Assembly: GCA_003075315.1 (NCBI GenBank)
Contig: QDFQ01000008.1
Span: 62,001 to 126,000, forward strand
Origin: Arthrobacter sp. TPD3018
GTDB lineage: Bacteria > Pseudomonadota > Alphaproteobacteria > Sphingomonadales > Sphingomonadaceae
Direction of reading: 5' to 3'
DNA length: 64,000 nt
A program made the position numbers and the translations under genes. The notes below the pieces were generated by a model. That model was not told the DNA's origin and did no database searches. It was given only the letters and a program-made list of their open reading frames with translations. Below, piece by piece: positions 35,366 through 45,370 of the stretch (position 1 is the stretch's first letter; each line of letters starts with the position of its first letter).

Positions 35366-37012
35366 TTGCGCCGCTTTTTCCTGCCCGCCCTGCTCGCTGC
35401 CGTCGCAACCCCGGCCATCGCCCAGACCGCGCCCGACATCTCCGTCGACACGATGAAGGCGGTCACCAAGACGCTCTCATCCGATACGTTCGAAGGCCGG
35501 GCGCCGGGCAGTGCTGGGGAGACCAAGACGCTCGCCTATCTGCAACAGCAATTCGCCAAGGCGGGGCTGAAGCCGGGCAACAAGGGGCAGTGGCTGCAGG
35601 ACGTGCCGCTGGTCGAGATCACCGCGAAAAACGTCACGCCGCTGACGATCACCGGCGGCAAGACCCCGCTCAGCTTCGCCTACGGCCCGGACATGGTCGT
35701 CGGCACCTATCGCGTCACGCCGCATATCGACGTGACGAACAGCGACGTCGTGTTCGCCGGCTATGGCATCGTCGCGCCGGAGAAGGGCTGGAACGATTAT
35801 GCCGGGCTCGATGTGAAGGGGAAGACCGTCGTCGTCCTCATCAACGATCCCGACTGGCAGACGCCGGAGGCCAAAGGCCTCTTCAACGGCCGCGCGATGA
35901 CCTATTACGGGCGCTGGACGTACAAATATGAAGAGGCCGCGCGGCAGGGGGCGGCTGCGGTGCTGATCGTCCACCAGACCGAACCGGCGGCCTATGGCTG
36001 GAACGTCGTGCGCTCCAGCAACACCGGCGCCGAACATGTCGCCGATGCGGCGGACGGGCATATGGGCGACAGCGCCGCGCATGGTTGGATCCAACTCGAT
36101 ACGGCGCGCAAGCTGTTCGCCAGCGCCGGCAAGGATTTCGACGCGCTTGCCGCGGCCGCAAAGGCAAAGGGGTTCAAGCCCGTCGATCTGGGGGTGAAGG
36201 CGTCGGTCAGTTTCGACAACACGATCGCCAAGCAGGTGTCGCACAATGTCGTCGGCATCCTGCCCGGTCGCGAGGCGCCCGACGAATATGTCCTGCTGTC
36301 GGCGCATTGGGATCACCTCGGCCGCTGCACGCCGGTGAACGGTGACGATATCTGCAACGGTGCGGTCGACAATGCCGATGGCGTCGCGGCGCTGGTCGCG
36401 CTGGCGCAGGCCAATGCCAAGGCGGGGCCGGCGCGCCGTTCGATGGTGTTCGTCGCGCTGACCGCCGAGGAATCGGGGCTGCTCGGCTCGGCCTATTATG
36501 GCGAGAACCCGGTCTATCCGCTGGCGAAGACGGTGGGCGGGGCGAACATGGATGCGCTCGCCATGTACGGGCCGGCCAAGGACGTGATCGTGATCGGGCC
36601 GGGCAAGTCGGAGCTAGACAATTATCTGAACGCCGCGCTGACGCGGCAGGGCCGGCATGCGACGCCCGAGCCGACGCCGGAAAAGGGCTTCTACTACCGC
36701 TCCGACCATTTCAGCCTTGCGAAACATGGCGTGCCGATGGTCTATTTCGAAACGGGGCAGGACCTGGTGAAGGGCGGCCTCGCCGCGGGCCGCGCCGCCG
36801 CCAAGGATTATGAGGAGCATCGCTACCACGCGCCGTCCGACGAATATGATCCGAACTGGGACTGGAGCGGGGTGCAGCAGGACGTCGCGCTCTATTATAT
36901 GCTGAGCCGCGATCTCGCGGAGAGCCGCACCTGGCCGAACTGGCTGCCCGGTGATGAATTCCGCAGCATCCGCGACAAGAGCCGTGCCACCGTAACCGGA
37001 GTAGCCAAGTGA
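35366..37012 (+). CDS. Secreted M28 zinc aminopeptidase with PA domain
   Basis: Exported peptidase removing N-terminal residues. TTG at 35366 has GGAGC 6 nt upstream and opens a signal peptide (LRRFFLPALLAAVATPAIAQ). A PA (protease-associated) insert occupies roughly residues 130-270. Zinc and catalytic residues: SAHWDHLG, GAVDNADGVAAL, LTAEESGLLGSAYY, GGANMDALAMYG and the final His of YRSDHFSLAKHGVPM. Length 548. It overlaps aguA, so peptide breakdown and agmatine use may be co-expressed. Confidence 0.93.
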   Translation: MRRFFLPALLAAVATPAIAQTAPDISVDTMKAVTKTLSSDTFEGRAPGSAGETKTLAYLQQQFAKAGLKPGNKGQWLQDVPLVEITAKNVTPLTITGGKTPLSFAYGPDMVVGTYRVTPHIDVTNSDVVFAGYGIVAPEKGWNDYAGLDVKGKTVVVLINDPDWQTPEAKGLFNGRAMTYYGRWTYKYEEAARQGAAAVLIVHQTEPAAYGWNVVRSSNTGAEHVADAADGHMGDSAAHGWIQLDTARKLFASAGKDFDALAAAAKAKGFKPVDLGVKASVSFDNTIAKQVSHNVVGILPGREAPDEYVLLSAHWDHLGRCTPVNGDDICNGAVDNADGVAALVALAQANAKAGPARRSMVFVALTAEESGLLGSAYYGENPVYPLAKTVGGANMDALAMYGPAKDVIVIGPGKSELDNYLNAALTRQGRHATPEPTPEKGFYYRSDHFSLAKHGVPMVYFETGQDLVKGGLAAGRAAAKDYEEHRYHAPSDEYDPNWDWSGVQQDVALYYMLSRDLAESRTWPNWLPGDEFRSIRDKSRATVTGVAK

Positions 37013-37980
37013 CGACTATCGCCCCGCCGCCCGCCGAATGGGCGCCGCATTCGGCCGTGTGGATCGGCTTTCCGAGCCACGCTGATCTGTGGGTCGAGGA
37101 TCTGGAGCCGGCGCGCGAGGAGGTCGTCGCCTTCGCCCGTGCCGTCCATGCGGAGGGGCGGGGCGAAAAGGTGATCCTGGTCGCCGCCGATGCCGAGGCG
37201 GGCGACACCGCGATGACCATGGCGCCCTTTGCCGAGGTGGTGGTCGAACCGTTCGGCGACATCTGGCTGCGCGACACCGCGCCGATCCTGCTCAACAGCG
37301 AAGAGGCGCGCGATTTCGACTTCAACGGCTGGGGCGGCAAATACGATCTGGAGGGCGACGACACGATCGGGCTGCGGCTCGGCAAGTCGATCGGCGCCAA
37401 GGTCGGCTATTGCAACTGGGTGCTGGAAGGCGGCGCGATCGATGGCGACGGTGCCGGCACGATGGTGACGACCGAGCAATGCCTGCTCAACCCCAATCGC
37501 AACCCGACGATGACCAAGGCCGATATCGAGCGCCGACTGCGCGAGGACTTGGGCTATACGCGCGTCGTCTGGCTGGGTGACGGCCTGCTCAACGATCATA
37601 CCGACGGCCATGTCGACAACCTCGCCCGCTTCGTCGGCGAGGGGCGCGTCGCTCTGCCGAAGGCGGCGGAGAACGACCCCAATTGGCAGGTCTTCCAGCA
37701 TGCCGAGCGCGATGCGCGCGCCGCGGGGCTGGAGGTGGTGCTGATCCCGTCGCCCGGCCGCGTGCTGCGCGACGAAGAGGTCGTGCCGGCGAGCTACATG
37801 AACTTCTACATCGGCAACGCCGCGGTGGTCGTGCCGCTGTACGGCAGCGAGAACGACGCTGCGGCGGTGGCGGCGATCCAGGCGATCTTCCCCGACCGCG
37901 AGGTGGTGGGCCTGCATGCGGACCATATCCTGACCGGCGGCGGCAGCTTCCACTGCATCAGCCAGCAGATCCCGGCCTGA
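37009..37980 (+). CDS. aguA: Agmatine deiminase
   Basis: Hydrolyses agmatine to N-carbamoylputrescine and ammonia. Guanidine-modifying-enzyme fold with FGDIWLRDTAPI, NGWGGKYD, VLEGGAIDGDGAGT, DHTDGHVDNLARFV and the catalytic Cys near the end in TGGGSFHCISQQIPA. Length 323 is slightly short of the usual 340-370. GTG start overlaps the peptidase stop in GTGA, with CGGAG 8 nt upstream. First enzyme of the two-step route with aguB. Confidence 0.95.
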   Translation: MTTIAPPPAEWAPHSAVWIGFPSHADLWVEDLEPAREEVVAFARAVHAEGRGEKVILVAADAEAGDTAMTMAPFAEVVVEPFGDIWLRDTAPILLNSEEARDFDFNGWGGKYDLEGDDTIGLRLGKSIGAKVGYCNWVLEGGAIDGDGAGTMVTTEQCLLNPNRNPTMTKADIERRLREDLGYTRVVWLGDGLLNDHTDGHVDNLARFVGEGRVALPKAAENDPNWQVFQHAERDARAAGLEVVLIPSPGRVLRDEEVVPASYMNFYIGNAAVVVPLYGSENDAAAVAAIQAIFPDREVVGLHADHILTGGGSFHCISQQIPA

Positions 37981-37984
37981 TCGC

Positions 37985-38335
37985 GTGGCGGCACTGCTGG
38001 TCCGGGCCGGCGTGTCGGGCATCATCGTCGCGCTGGTGGCACTGATCGCGCGGCGCAGCCCGGCGGCGGGCGCTCTGGTGGCGTCGCTGCCGCTCGTTTC
38101 CGTGCTCGGCATGATCTGGCTGTGGCACGACACGGGTGACCCCGTCCGGCTGGCGGACCATGCGCAGGCGACGCTGTGGTATGTGTTGCCCTCGCTGCCG
38201 ATGTTCCTCGTGATCCCGGCGTTGCTGCGGCATGGCGTCGGCTTCTGGCCGGCGCTCGCCAGCGGTTGCGCTGTCACAGTTGCGCTCTATCTCGCCACCG
38301 TTGCGGTCGCCGCGCGATTCGGCGTCACCCTGTAG
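37985..38335 (+). CDS. DUF3147 small membrane protein
   Basis: A 116-residue protein with four hydrophobic helices (about 2-22, 28-47, 62-83, 88-112), the size and spacing of DUF3147. GTG at 37985 lies 4 nt after aguA and the gene ends 8 nt before aguB. Insertion between the two pathway enzymes suggests a membrane function linked to agmatine or putrescine, but nothing in the sequence proves it. Confidence 0.75.
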   Translation: MAALLVRAGVSGIIVALVALIARRSPAAGALVASLPLVSVLGMIWLWHDTGDPVRLADHAQATLWYVLPSLPMFLVIPALLRHGVGFWPALASGCAVTVALYLATVAVAARFGVTL

Positions 38336-38343
38336 GAACCGTC

Positions 38344-39191
<848 letters not shown>

Positions 39192-39204
<13 letters not shown>

Positions 39205-39896
39205 GCGAGCGCCACCGCGCGGGCGAAGACGGCCTCGAACATCTCTTCGTCGACGCGGCCGGTATTCTGGTTGTAGCGCGACGGGTGATAGCTATCGATC
39301 AGCATCCGCCCGTCCGGCATGCGATGTTCGGCGCCATGGCCGAAGTTTGCCTTGGGCAGCCGGCCGCCCAGCACCTTCACCGCCGACTGATGCGCGATCT
39401 GGCCGAGTGCGACGACGACGCGGACATTGGGCAGCGCTGCGATCTCGGCGTCGAGATACTGGCGGCAGGTGCGGATTTCCTCCGGCGTCGGCTTGTTGGC
39501 GGGCGGCAGGCACTTCACCGCGTTGAGGATGATCGCGCCGGTGAGCGTGATATCGTCGGTCGGGCGGTTGGCGAAGGTGCCGGTGGCGAGGCCTACCTTC
39601 ACCAGCGTCGCGAACAGCAGCGTCCCCGAATGGTCGCCGGTGAAGGCGCGGCCGGTGCGGTTGGCGCCGTGCAGGCCGGGAGCGAGGCCGACGATCGCGA
39701 TCGTCGCGTCCGGGTCGCCGAATGCGGGCACCGGGGCGTTCCACCACGTCGGGTTCTGTTCGCGCAACGCCTCGCGCGCCGCTACGAGGCGGGGGCAGAG
39801 CGGGCAGTCCCGCGGCGGCTCCGCGGGAAAAAGGGCCGTGGGTGGGGCGGCGTCTGGGCTCTCGGGGAGGCTATCGGATGCGATCGTCATCGGCAT
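39192..39896 (-). CDS. Uracil-DNA glycosylase, family 5 (UdgB-like), 4Fe-4S
   Basis: Removes uracil and other deaminated bases from DNA. The iron-sulfur cysteines begin in RDCPLCPRLV and continue with the Cys of NAVKCLPP and TCRQYL. Motif A is GLAPGLHGANRTGRAFTGD, where the family 5 pattern lacks the polar Asp of families 1 and 4; motif B is SYHPSRYNQNTGR. Length 234. ATG at 39896, with another Met two codons later. Confidence 0.92.
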
Positions 39897-39912
39897 CGCC
39901 TAAGGCGTGGGA

Positions 39913-40389
39913 ATGGCAACGGCAATCTATGCGATCGGGATCGGATCGAACCGGCGGGGGCGACATGGCGGTCCGGCGGACGAGGTGCGTGCCGCGATCG
40001 CGGCGATCGGTGGTGTCGTCACCACGTCCCCCATCATCGCGACCGCGCCGCTCGGCCCCTCGATCCGTCGTTTCGCCAATGCGGCGATCCTGATCGAAAG
40101 CGACGAGGCCCCGCCGATGCTGCTCGCGCGGCTGAAGCGAATCGAGGCGGCGTTCGGGCGTCGCCGCGGACGGCGCTGGGGCGCGCGGGTGATCGACCTC
40201 GATATCCTGTTGTGGTCGGAGGGCGTCTGGCAGAGCGCCGGGCTGACGGTGCCGCATGCCGCGCTGGCCGAGCGGGCGTTCGTCCTCGCCCCGTTGCGGC
40301 GGGTCGCACCCGGCTGGCGGGTGCCAGGCGTCATGCGGACGATCCGCCAATTGGCGCACATGGTTGACCGGCCGCGTCCCCGCCCCTAG
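39913..40389 (+). CDS. folK: HPPK: 6-hydroxymethyl-7,8-dihydropterin pyrophosphokinase
   Basis: Pyrophosphorylates hydroxymethyl-dihydropterin on the way to folate. Motifs: IGSNRRGRHGGPADEV near the N-terminus, RFANAAILIES, GRRRGRRWGARVIDLDILLW (Mg and ATP site) and VPHAALAERAFVLAPL. Length 158 from ATG 39913, which has AAGG 7 nt upstream; a GTG at 39907 is also in frame. The tRNA-Lys promoter lies inside its 3' end. Confidence 0.93.
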   Translation: MATAIYAIGIGSNRRGRHGGPADEVRAAIAAIGGVVTTSPIIATAPLGPSIRRFANAAILIESDEAPPMLLARLKRIEAAFGRRRGRRWGARVIDLDILLWSEGVWQSAGLTVPHAALAERAFVLAPLRRVAPGWRVPGVMRTIRQLAHMVDRPRPRP

Positions 40390-40392
40390 GTG
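40364..40392 (+). promoter_or_regulatory. Promoter of tRNA-Lys
   Basis: TTGACC at 40364, a 17-bp spacer and TAGGTG at 40387, placing the start about 10 nt before the mature tRNA. It overlaps the end of folK. Confidence 0.65.
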
Positions 40393-40409
40393 CCCCCAAT
40401 CGATGGCGG

Positions 40410-40485
40410 GGGTCCGTAGCTCAGTCGGTAGAGCAAGCGACTTTTAATCGAGAGGTCCCGGGTTCGAGCCCCGGCGGACCCACCA
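40410..40485 (+). tRNA. tRNA-Lys (anticodon TTT)
   Basis: A 76-nt cloverleaf: acceptor arms GGGTCCG and CGGACCC, D-arm TAGCTCAGTCGGTAGAGCA, anticodon loop CTTTTAA with TTT, T-arm GGTTCGAGCC and encoded CCA. No direct repeat of its 3' end is seen downstream, so there is no sign of an integrated island at this attachment-prone site. Confidence 0.97.
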
Positions 40486-40832
40486 TCGACGCTTTCCGGG
40501 GGCATCTACCCGGTCCCAGACCAGCTCATAAGCCGCAGCGTCCGCCAATCCCGCGTCGCGCGGCGTACCACCGCGCTATCATCCGGTCGATTGGCGCGCG
40601 GGGGCATCCATGGTTGTGATTGCGGGCATCTCGACGCTGATCGATACGCAAGCGCGTGAGACTGAAGCGGCAGTTCGGACAGTCTCGCCGATTCGAGCAG
40701 TAGAGAACAGCGAAAGACCTTCAACGGCTGTTTCGAGGTCTCGCTGGAGCACGCGCACACCGCCAGATGTCTAGGCTTGATATGTCGGTATTGCTGACGC
40801 ATGATCTGACGCGAACAAGAGGGGTGGGGACA
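40486..40832. other. Gene-poor stretch after tRNA-Lys
   Basis: About 350 bp without a supported gene on either strand. Base composition is less GC-rich than the surroundings. I see no repeat family member, integrase remnant or clear terminator here. Confidence 0.5.
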
Positions 40833-41096
40833 ATGAAGCGCATTTGGACGGCAGCAGTCGTGGCGATCGTGGCCTGTGCGGTGCCGGCCTTTGCGCAGTC
40901 AGCGGATACCCAGGCAAAGCCAGCCGAGAAGAAGACCTGCCGCAGGCTGACGCCGACGGGTTCGTTCATGGCGACCCGCGTCTGCAATACTGAGGCAGGA
41001 TGGCGTCAGTTTGACGGGATTACGCAGCAGGGCGTGAGCGACTTCCGCCGCTCGTTGAACATGAGCGGCACCAACGAGCGCGCTGGCGAGAAGTAA
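40833..41096 (+). CDS. Small secreted Cys-pair protein, paralogue 2
   Basis: An 87-residue protein with a signal peptide (MKRIWTAAVVAIVACAVPAF, cut after AFA) and a core CRRLTPTGSFMATRVCNTEA followed by WRQFD. ATG at 40833 follows a GGGGA tract. It shares the CR..P.GS....R.C.T...W...D pattern with the protein at 34054 but has a longer tail. Likely periplasmic with one disulfide; role unknown. Confidence 0.72.
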   Translation: MKRIWTAAVVAIVACAVPAFAQSADTQAKPAEKKTCRRLTPTGSFMATRVCNTEAGWRQFDGITQQGVSDFRRSLNMSGTNERAGEK

Positions 41097-41232
41097 GTCG
41101 GTTACGCGGCTGCCCGCCACGCGGTCGGCGCCGCGATCCGCTGCCCCGAATCCGTGTTCCGCCTAGCCACGGCATTCATGTTGAGGCCGATCGCGACGGG
41201 ACACGCACCCTCGCCATCGTCGACCCGCTCTA

Positions 41233-41382
41233 TCAGCCGAACAGCCGGCTCCAGAACGACGGCTGCACAGATCGTGAAGCCTGCCATTGCGCCCGCGCTT
41301 CTGCTGCCCGCTCATGAAGAGCACGGATGCACTCGTCGCGGGGGAGGTCGGAAAGCCGCTGCGGAGGGATGGATTGGCCCAT
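41233..41382 (-). CDS. Possible small hypothetical protein
   Basis: A 49-residue frame from ATG 41382 with a helical, Arg/Ala-rich middle (LHERAAEARAQWQASRS) and a C-terminus FWSRLFG of the kind seen in short sphingomonad proteins. The frame can extend upstream to 41496. No clear ribosome binding site and no recognised family, so this is a weak call in an otherwise empty 474-bp gap (41097-41570). Confidence 0.35.
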   Translation of the reverse strand: MGQSIPPQRLSDLPRDECIRALHERAAEARAQWQASRSVQPSFWSRLFG

Positions 41383-41570
41383 AATACGTTGATGAATCGC
41401 ACGATGAAGCGTGCCTTGGCAACGACGATGCGACGAATTGCAGTCGATCGTCGCAAAGCCGGAATAGCTGCCTCGCTGATCGGCGGCGTCTATCATGCCA
41501 TCATGCGCCGGCCCTGAGCCGAATGCGCGGTCGTGCGTTGATTACCACCAGACACGCGCAGGAGAGCGAC

Positions 41571-41798
41571 ATGGCCGATGTGAACGATCCGACCCACGAA
41601 CCCGAGAGCTACACCGATCTGCCGATGCAGCCGACCGGGTCCGGCCCCGCCGATCTCGAAGTCGCGTACGAGCAGATGCGCCTTGCCGAGGAAGCCGAGG
41701 GCACCACCGGCGCTGTGCCCGCCGCGGCCGTGGCGGATGCGACCATGCCCGTCAGCGATGCGGGCGCGGTTGCCGAGAGCGAAGCCCACCCGAGCTGA
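41571..41798 (+). CDS. Small acidic hypothetical protein
   Basis: A 75-residue soluble, acidic, Ala/Glu/Pro-rich protein with one helical segment (ADLEVAYEQMRLAEEAEG) flanked by disordered ends. ATG at 41571 has GGAG 7 nt upstream. No homology recognised. The good ribosome binding site and third-position GC bias support coding. Confidence 0.55.
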   Translation: MADVNDPTHEPESYTDLPMQPTGSGPADLEVAYEQMRLAEEAEGTTGAVPAAAVADATMPVSDAGAVAESEAHPS

Positions 41799-41900
41799 GG
41801 CGGTCAGGGGAGGGTGCGCGCCGATCGCGCGCCCTTTTTCTCGTTGTTGGGCAACGATCGACGTTCGCTTGCGTCGCCACCGCGCGGCTATGCGAGCATG

Positions 41901-42038
41901 TCAGCGGTGGGTCGGACGCCGATTGACGGGCACCAGAGCAAGCGACCGGCTGGCGCGCGATGGGCCCCGGCGCATTTCGAACCCGATGAGGGCGAGATTC
42001 GCGGCGATAAAGGCGGACATGGTGACGTAGAAGGCCAT
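41901..42038 (-). CDS. Possible 45-residue single-helix membrane protein
   Basis: Starts MAFYVTMSAFIAANLALIGF, a single membrane helix, and ends with an Arg-rich cytoplasmic tail. AGAGAG lies about 8 nt upstream of the ATG at 42038. It is too short for statistical certainty; the clean topology is the main support. Confidence 0.42.
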   Translation of the reverse strand: MAFYVTMSAFIAANLALIGFEMRRGPSRASRSLALVPVNRRPTHR

Positions 42039-42226
42039 GGATCGTCTCTCTGCGGCATCGGCCTTGCGGCCTGTGAGGAGCAGATCGTTGGCCTCGCAAA
42101 GGTTTACGGCAGGTGAGCGGGGCCGCGATCCTGGCCGATCGCGCGATAGTCCGAGCCAGCGTTACGGCGAGCGCCTGCTGGCAGCCTTGGGACGGCGCCT
42201 AGGCTCGGCACCGTCCCGGCAGTGTA

Positions 42227-42466
42227 TCAGCGGCAGACGCGGACGCGGCGATGGTGACGGTAGACGATACGGCAGTGATCGCGGCGATCGCGACCCCAAT
42301 GGTGGCCGCGGTCGCGACGGTTCCGGTCATACCCACGATGGTCGCGGTGATCGCGCTGGTCGTAATGGGGACGGCCACGATCGTGGCGCTGCGCATCGGC
42401 AGTACCGGCGAGACCAGCGGTGCCCGCCATCATGGCCACGGCAGCGAACAGCATCTTGAGCGTCAT
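42227..42466 (-). CDS. Secreted His/Arg/Asp-rich small protein (RcnB-like in style)
   Basis: A 79-residue protein: signal peptide MTLKMLFAAVAMMAGTAGLA ending TADA, then a mature part dominated by His, Arg and Asp in DHRDHRGYDRNRRD-like repeats, and two late cysteines (DHC and VCR). ATG at 42466 is preceded by a perfect AGGAGG 5 nt upstream. The composition suggests metal binding in the periplasm, as in RcnB-like proteins, but no domain can be assigned. Confidence 0.68.
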   Translation of the reverse strand: MTLKMLFAAVAMMAGTAGLAGTADAQRHDRGRPHYDQRDHRDHRGYDRNRRDRGHHWGRDRRDHCRIVYRHHRRVRVCR

Positions 42467-42649
42467 GAATCCTCCTTCGTCAGCGCCATTGCGGCACGTG
42501 AGGGGGATTACGCAGGCGACACGGCATCGTTCCTGACCTTTGTGGTCGGGAGGGATGGAGTGATGAAGCGCCATTTCGGTTTGAAACGTGGCGCGCCGCA
42601 ATCGGACGGTGGCGAGGATTGAGCAAAAGGCAGGCGTATCGGGTGCCGT

Positions 42650-44998
42650 TCACCCGGCACGCGCTGCCATCATCGTCATCGGCTGCGCTGCGTCCGCCTG
42701 ATGGATGGGAGCCGGCCGTCCGAGCAGATACCCTTGCGCTTCGTCGCAACCTTGCTGGCGCAGAAACTCCAGCTGCTCCGTGGTTTCTACGCCTTCCGCC
42801 AGAACGGGGATCGAAAGGCTTTCGCCGAGAGCCAGTACCGCACGGATGATAGCGGCCGATTGCGGCCCGCAGTCCAGGTCGACCATGAAAGACTTATCGA
42901 GCTTGATCTTGTCGAAGGGGAAGGAACGCAGCGTCGACAGCGACGAATAGCCGGTTCCGAAATCATCCATCGCAACCGATACGCCCAGCGCCTTCAACTG
43001 GCGGAGGACGTGGGTCGTACGGGCGTGATCCTCGATCATCGCCGTTTCGGTAATTTCAAGTTCGAGGCGCGACGCCGGCAGACCCGTTTCCAGCAGAATC
43101 TGGTGGACGAGACTGGGAAGATCGACGTGGCCGAGCTGTACCGGCGACAGGTTGACCGCGATCTTGTGCGGCTCCGTCCAGGCCACCGCTTCGCGGCATG
43201 CGGTACGCAAGACCCATTCGCCGATGGGCAGGATCAGTCCCGACTGTTCGGCGAGCGGGATGAAGTCGGATGGCGACACCGATGAGCCGTCCGCCTTCGT
43301 CCACCGGAGCAGGGCTTCATAGCCCGTGGTTCTGCCGGTGCGAACGTCGCCCTGTACCTGCCAATGAAGAGCCAGTTCGTCGTGGTCGAGCGCGTGGCGT
43401 AGTTCCTGCACCATTCGCCGACGATCGCGAACGGCGCGATCCATCTCCTCTTCGTAGAAGCAGACGTTCGATGCTATCGACCCCTTGGCCCGGTACATTG
43501 CGAGGTCAGCGTTGTTGATGAGCGCCGAGACATCGTCGGCGTCTTGCGGCCATAATGCGATGCCGACGCTGGCGCCGCAACTCGCTTCGCTGTGATCCAG
43601 TAGGACCGGTTCCATGATCGCGGCGCGCAGCCGTTCGGCAAGGCCGAGCGCATCGGCCGCCTGCTTGACGGGCATGACCGCCACGAACTCGTCGCCACCG
43701 AGGCGTGCGACGAATTCGCCCGGGCCCATCGCTGCCTTCATGCGCTCACCGATCGTGATCAGCAGATGGTCGCCCGCGGCATGGCCATGAACATCGTTGA
43801 CCTCTTTGAAGCGGTCGAGGTCGATCGATAAAAGCGCGACGGCAGCGTGCCCGCTGTCCGGCGACGCCTGCTTGGTCAACCACTCCAGGAATGATGTCCG
43901 GTTCGGCAGGCCGGTCAGACTGTCGTTGCGCGCCAGATGCGTAATCCGGCGTTCCTGCGCAAGGCGAGCCCTGAGATCGCGAATGGAATAGATCGTATGC
44001 GGTTCGATTCCGCGCGCATCGATCCGGACCGCAATCTCGATCGCGATGGCGCTTCCGTCGACGCCGATCATCGTCGATTGCGTCAGCCGGTCGGCCGTGA
44101 TCGCCGTGGCACCCGCGATCCAGCGCTCGATCGGCTCTCCGATGATGTCCGCGGACGCGATACCGGCGAGCGCCGCGAATGCCGCGTTGGCGGCCACGAT
44201 GCGACCCGCAGAGGTCACGACCATGCCATCGACGTTGCCTTCCAGCACTTCGTCCAGACGCCGCTTCGACTCCGCGCTGGCCTGCGCGTCGAGGACATAG
44301 GTCGACAGGCCCGTGCCCAACACCAGCATGCCGACTCCGGCGACGGCGAGGGCCATGATCGTCGCGGCGTCGTCCGATCCCGGCTGACCTGGTGCGGGTG
44401 CGAAGGGGACGATGGCCATGGCTGCCATGCCGGTGAAGTGCAGCACCACGATGGCGGCGACCATCAGCACTGTCGCGCGTAAGGGCCCAGCAAAACGCCC
44501 GCGCCCAAGGGCTCGATCGAAGGCCGCGGCGCCCAGCACCACGACGCCCACGATCGATACCGTGACATAGTCAGGGGACCAGGAGATGAAACCCTGAGCG
44601 GCGAATGCGCGCATGCCGGTGTAATGCATCACGGCCACTGCCAGACCGAAGATCGCACCGCCGAGGACCGGCATCCAGCGCCCCTTTGTCGTCGCCACAT
44701 TCAGGGCGATCGCGCTGCCAGCGATTGCGAGGAGCAGGGACACCCCCGTCAGGCGCGGCTCGTAGCTGACCCGGACGCCCGGCTGATAGGCGATCATCGC
44801 AATGAAGTGCGTGCACCAGATCGTCGCGCCGGTCGAAACGCCGCCCATGAAGATCCACGCCAATCGCGTCCTTGGCTCGGCCTGACGGATGCGACCCAGA
44901 AGCTGAACCGTGATCGTCGACCCGACCAGGCAGAACAAAGCCGCCAGGCCGACCAGCCAGAGGTTATGATCCTGCGTGAGACACGAGAGGAAGCGCAT
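42650..44998 (-). CDS. MHYT-GGDEF-EAL cyclic-di-GMP protein
   Basis: Membrane protein with seven helices in the first 250 residues carrying MHYT-type motifs (CTHFIAMIAY, VMHYTGMRAF, LHFTGMAAM), proposed to bind copper and sense oxygen, CO or NO. A PAS domain (about 265-370) leads to a GGDEF domain with an intact RLGGDEFVAVM and an EAL domain with YEALLRW and DDFGTGYSSLSTL. Both catalytic motifs look active, so synthesis and breakdown of c-di-GMP are possible. Length 782. The upstream region is unusually AT-rich. Links to motility are plausible given the flagellar cluster. Confidence 0.93.
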   Translation of the reverse strand: MRFLSCLTQDHNLWLVGLAALFCLVGSTITVQLLGRIRQAEPRTRLAWIFMGGVSTGATIWCTHFIAMIAYQPGVRVSYEPRLTGVSLLLAIAGSAIALNVATTKGRWMPVLGGAIFGLAVAVMHYTGMRAFAAQGFISWSPDYVTVSIVGVVVLGAAAFDRALGRGRFAGPLRATVLMVAAIVVLHFTGMAAMAIVPFAPAPGQPGSDDAATIMALAVAGVGMLVLGTGLSTYVLDAQASAESKRRLDEVLEGNVDGMVVTSAGRIVAANAAFAALAGIASADIIGEPIERWIAGATAITADRLTQSTMIGVDGSAIAIEIAVRIDARGIEPHTIYSIRDLRARLAQERRITHLARNDSLTGLPNRTSFLEWLTKQASPDSGHAAVALLSIDLDRFKEVNDVHGHAAGDHLLITIGERMKAAMGPGEFVARLGGDEFVAVMPVKQAADALGLAERLRAAIMEPVLLDHSEASCGASVGIALWPQDADDVSALINNADLAMYRAKGSIASNVCFYEEEMDRAVRDRRRMVQELRHALDHDELALHWQVQGDVRTGRTTGYEALLRWTKADGSSVSPSDFIPLAEQSGLILPIGEWVLRTACREAVAWTEPHKIAVNLSPVQLGHVDLPSLVHQILLETGLPASRLELEITETAMIEDHARTTHVLRQLKALGVSVAMDDFGTGYSSLSTLRSFPFDKIKLDKSFMVDLDCGPQSAAIIRAVLALGESLSIPVLAEGVETTEQLEFLRQQGCDEAQGYLLGRPAPIHQADAAQPMTMMAARAG

Positions 44999-45169
44999 CC
45001 GGATTGACCCTTTTTTCAGGCCATTCTCATTTAAACATCAAATTTGTTTTAATTTCATGCAGTTTGGTCGCGAACGTACTCGCGCACCGAGCCGGTTGGC
45101 ATGGCCTATAGGTTGCCATAGGTTCCGTCGCAGGGGTTTGGCGTCCTGCGCAAAGTCCCGTGGCAGTGA

Positions 45170-45370
45170 TCAAGCCGCGAGGTCGAACTCAAGCGGCTCC
45201 ACAGGGGATGTGAGCGCGTCGCCAGCGACAAGGCATGCCAGCTGCGATCGATACAGGCAGGTGAGATCGCGATGCATGGCGCGCACGGCGTCGCTGGTCG
45301 CCAGCGTGGCGAGTGCTATCTGATCCTCGATGCGGCGTTGCAGAAGCTCACGGGTGAGGCCGGTATTCAT
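45170..45370 (-). CDS. Small helical hypothetical protein
   Basis: A 66-residue protein, mostly helical (TRELLQRRIEDQIALATLA, then VRAMHRDLTCLYRSQLACL). Its composition and length resemble small conserved sphingomonad proteins, without a named family. It is divergent from the lipoprotein gene that follows. Confidence 0.55.
   Translation of the reverse strand: MNTGLTRELLQRRIEDQIALATLATSDAVRAMHRDLTCLYRSQLACLVAGDALTSPVEPLEFDLAA

Noticed and set aside
40410..40832. Integrated island or attachment site at tRNA-Lys
   Set aside because: No repeat of the tRNA 3' end, integrase or excisionase seen downstream.
41102..41287. 61-codon minus-strand frame
   Set aside because: Overlaps the slightly better 41233-41382 frame and has no ribosome binding site or recognisable feature.
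41814..42116. 100-codon plus-strand frame
   Set aside because: No signal, domain or ribosome binding site; the opposite strand carries a better small membrane protein frame.
42251..42622. 123-codon hydrophobic plus-strand frame
   Set aside because: Val/Ala/Thr-rich translation is the mirror of the His/Arg/Asp-rich gene on the minus strand, which has a signal peptide and perfect Shine-Dalgarno.
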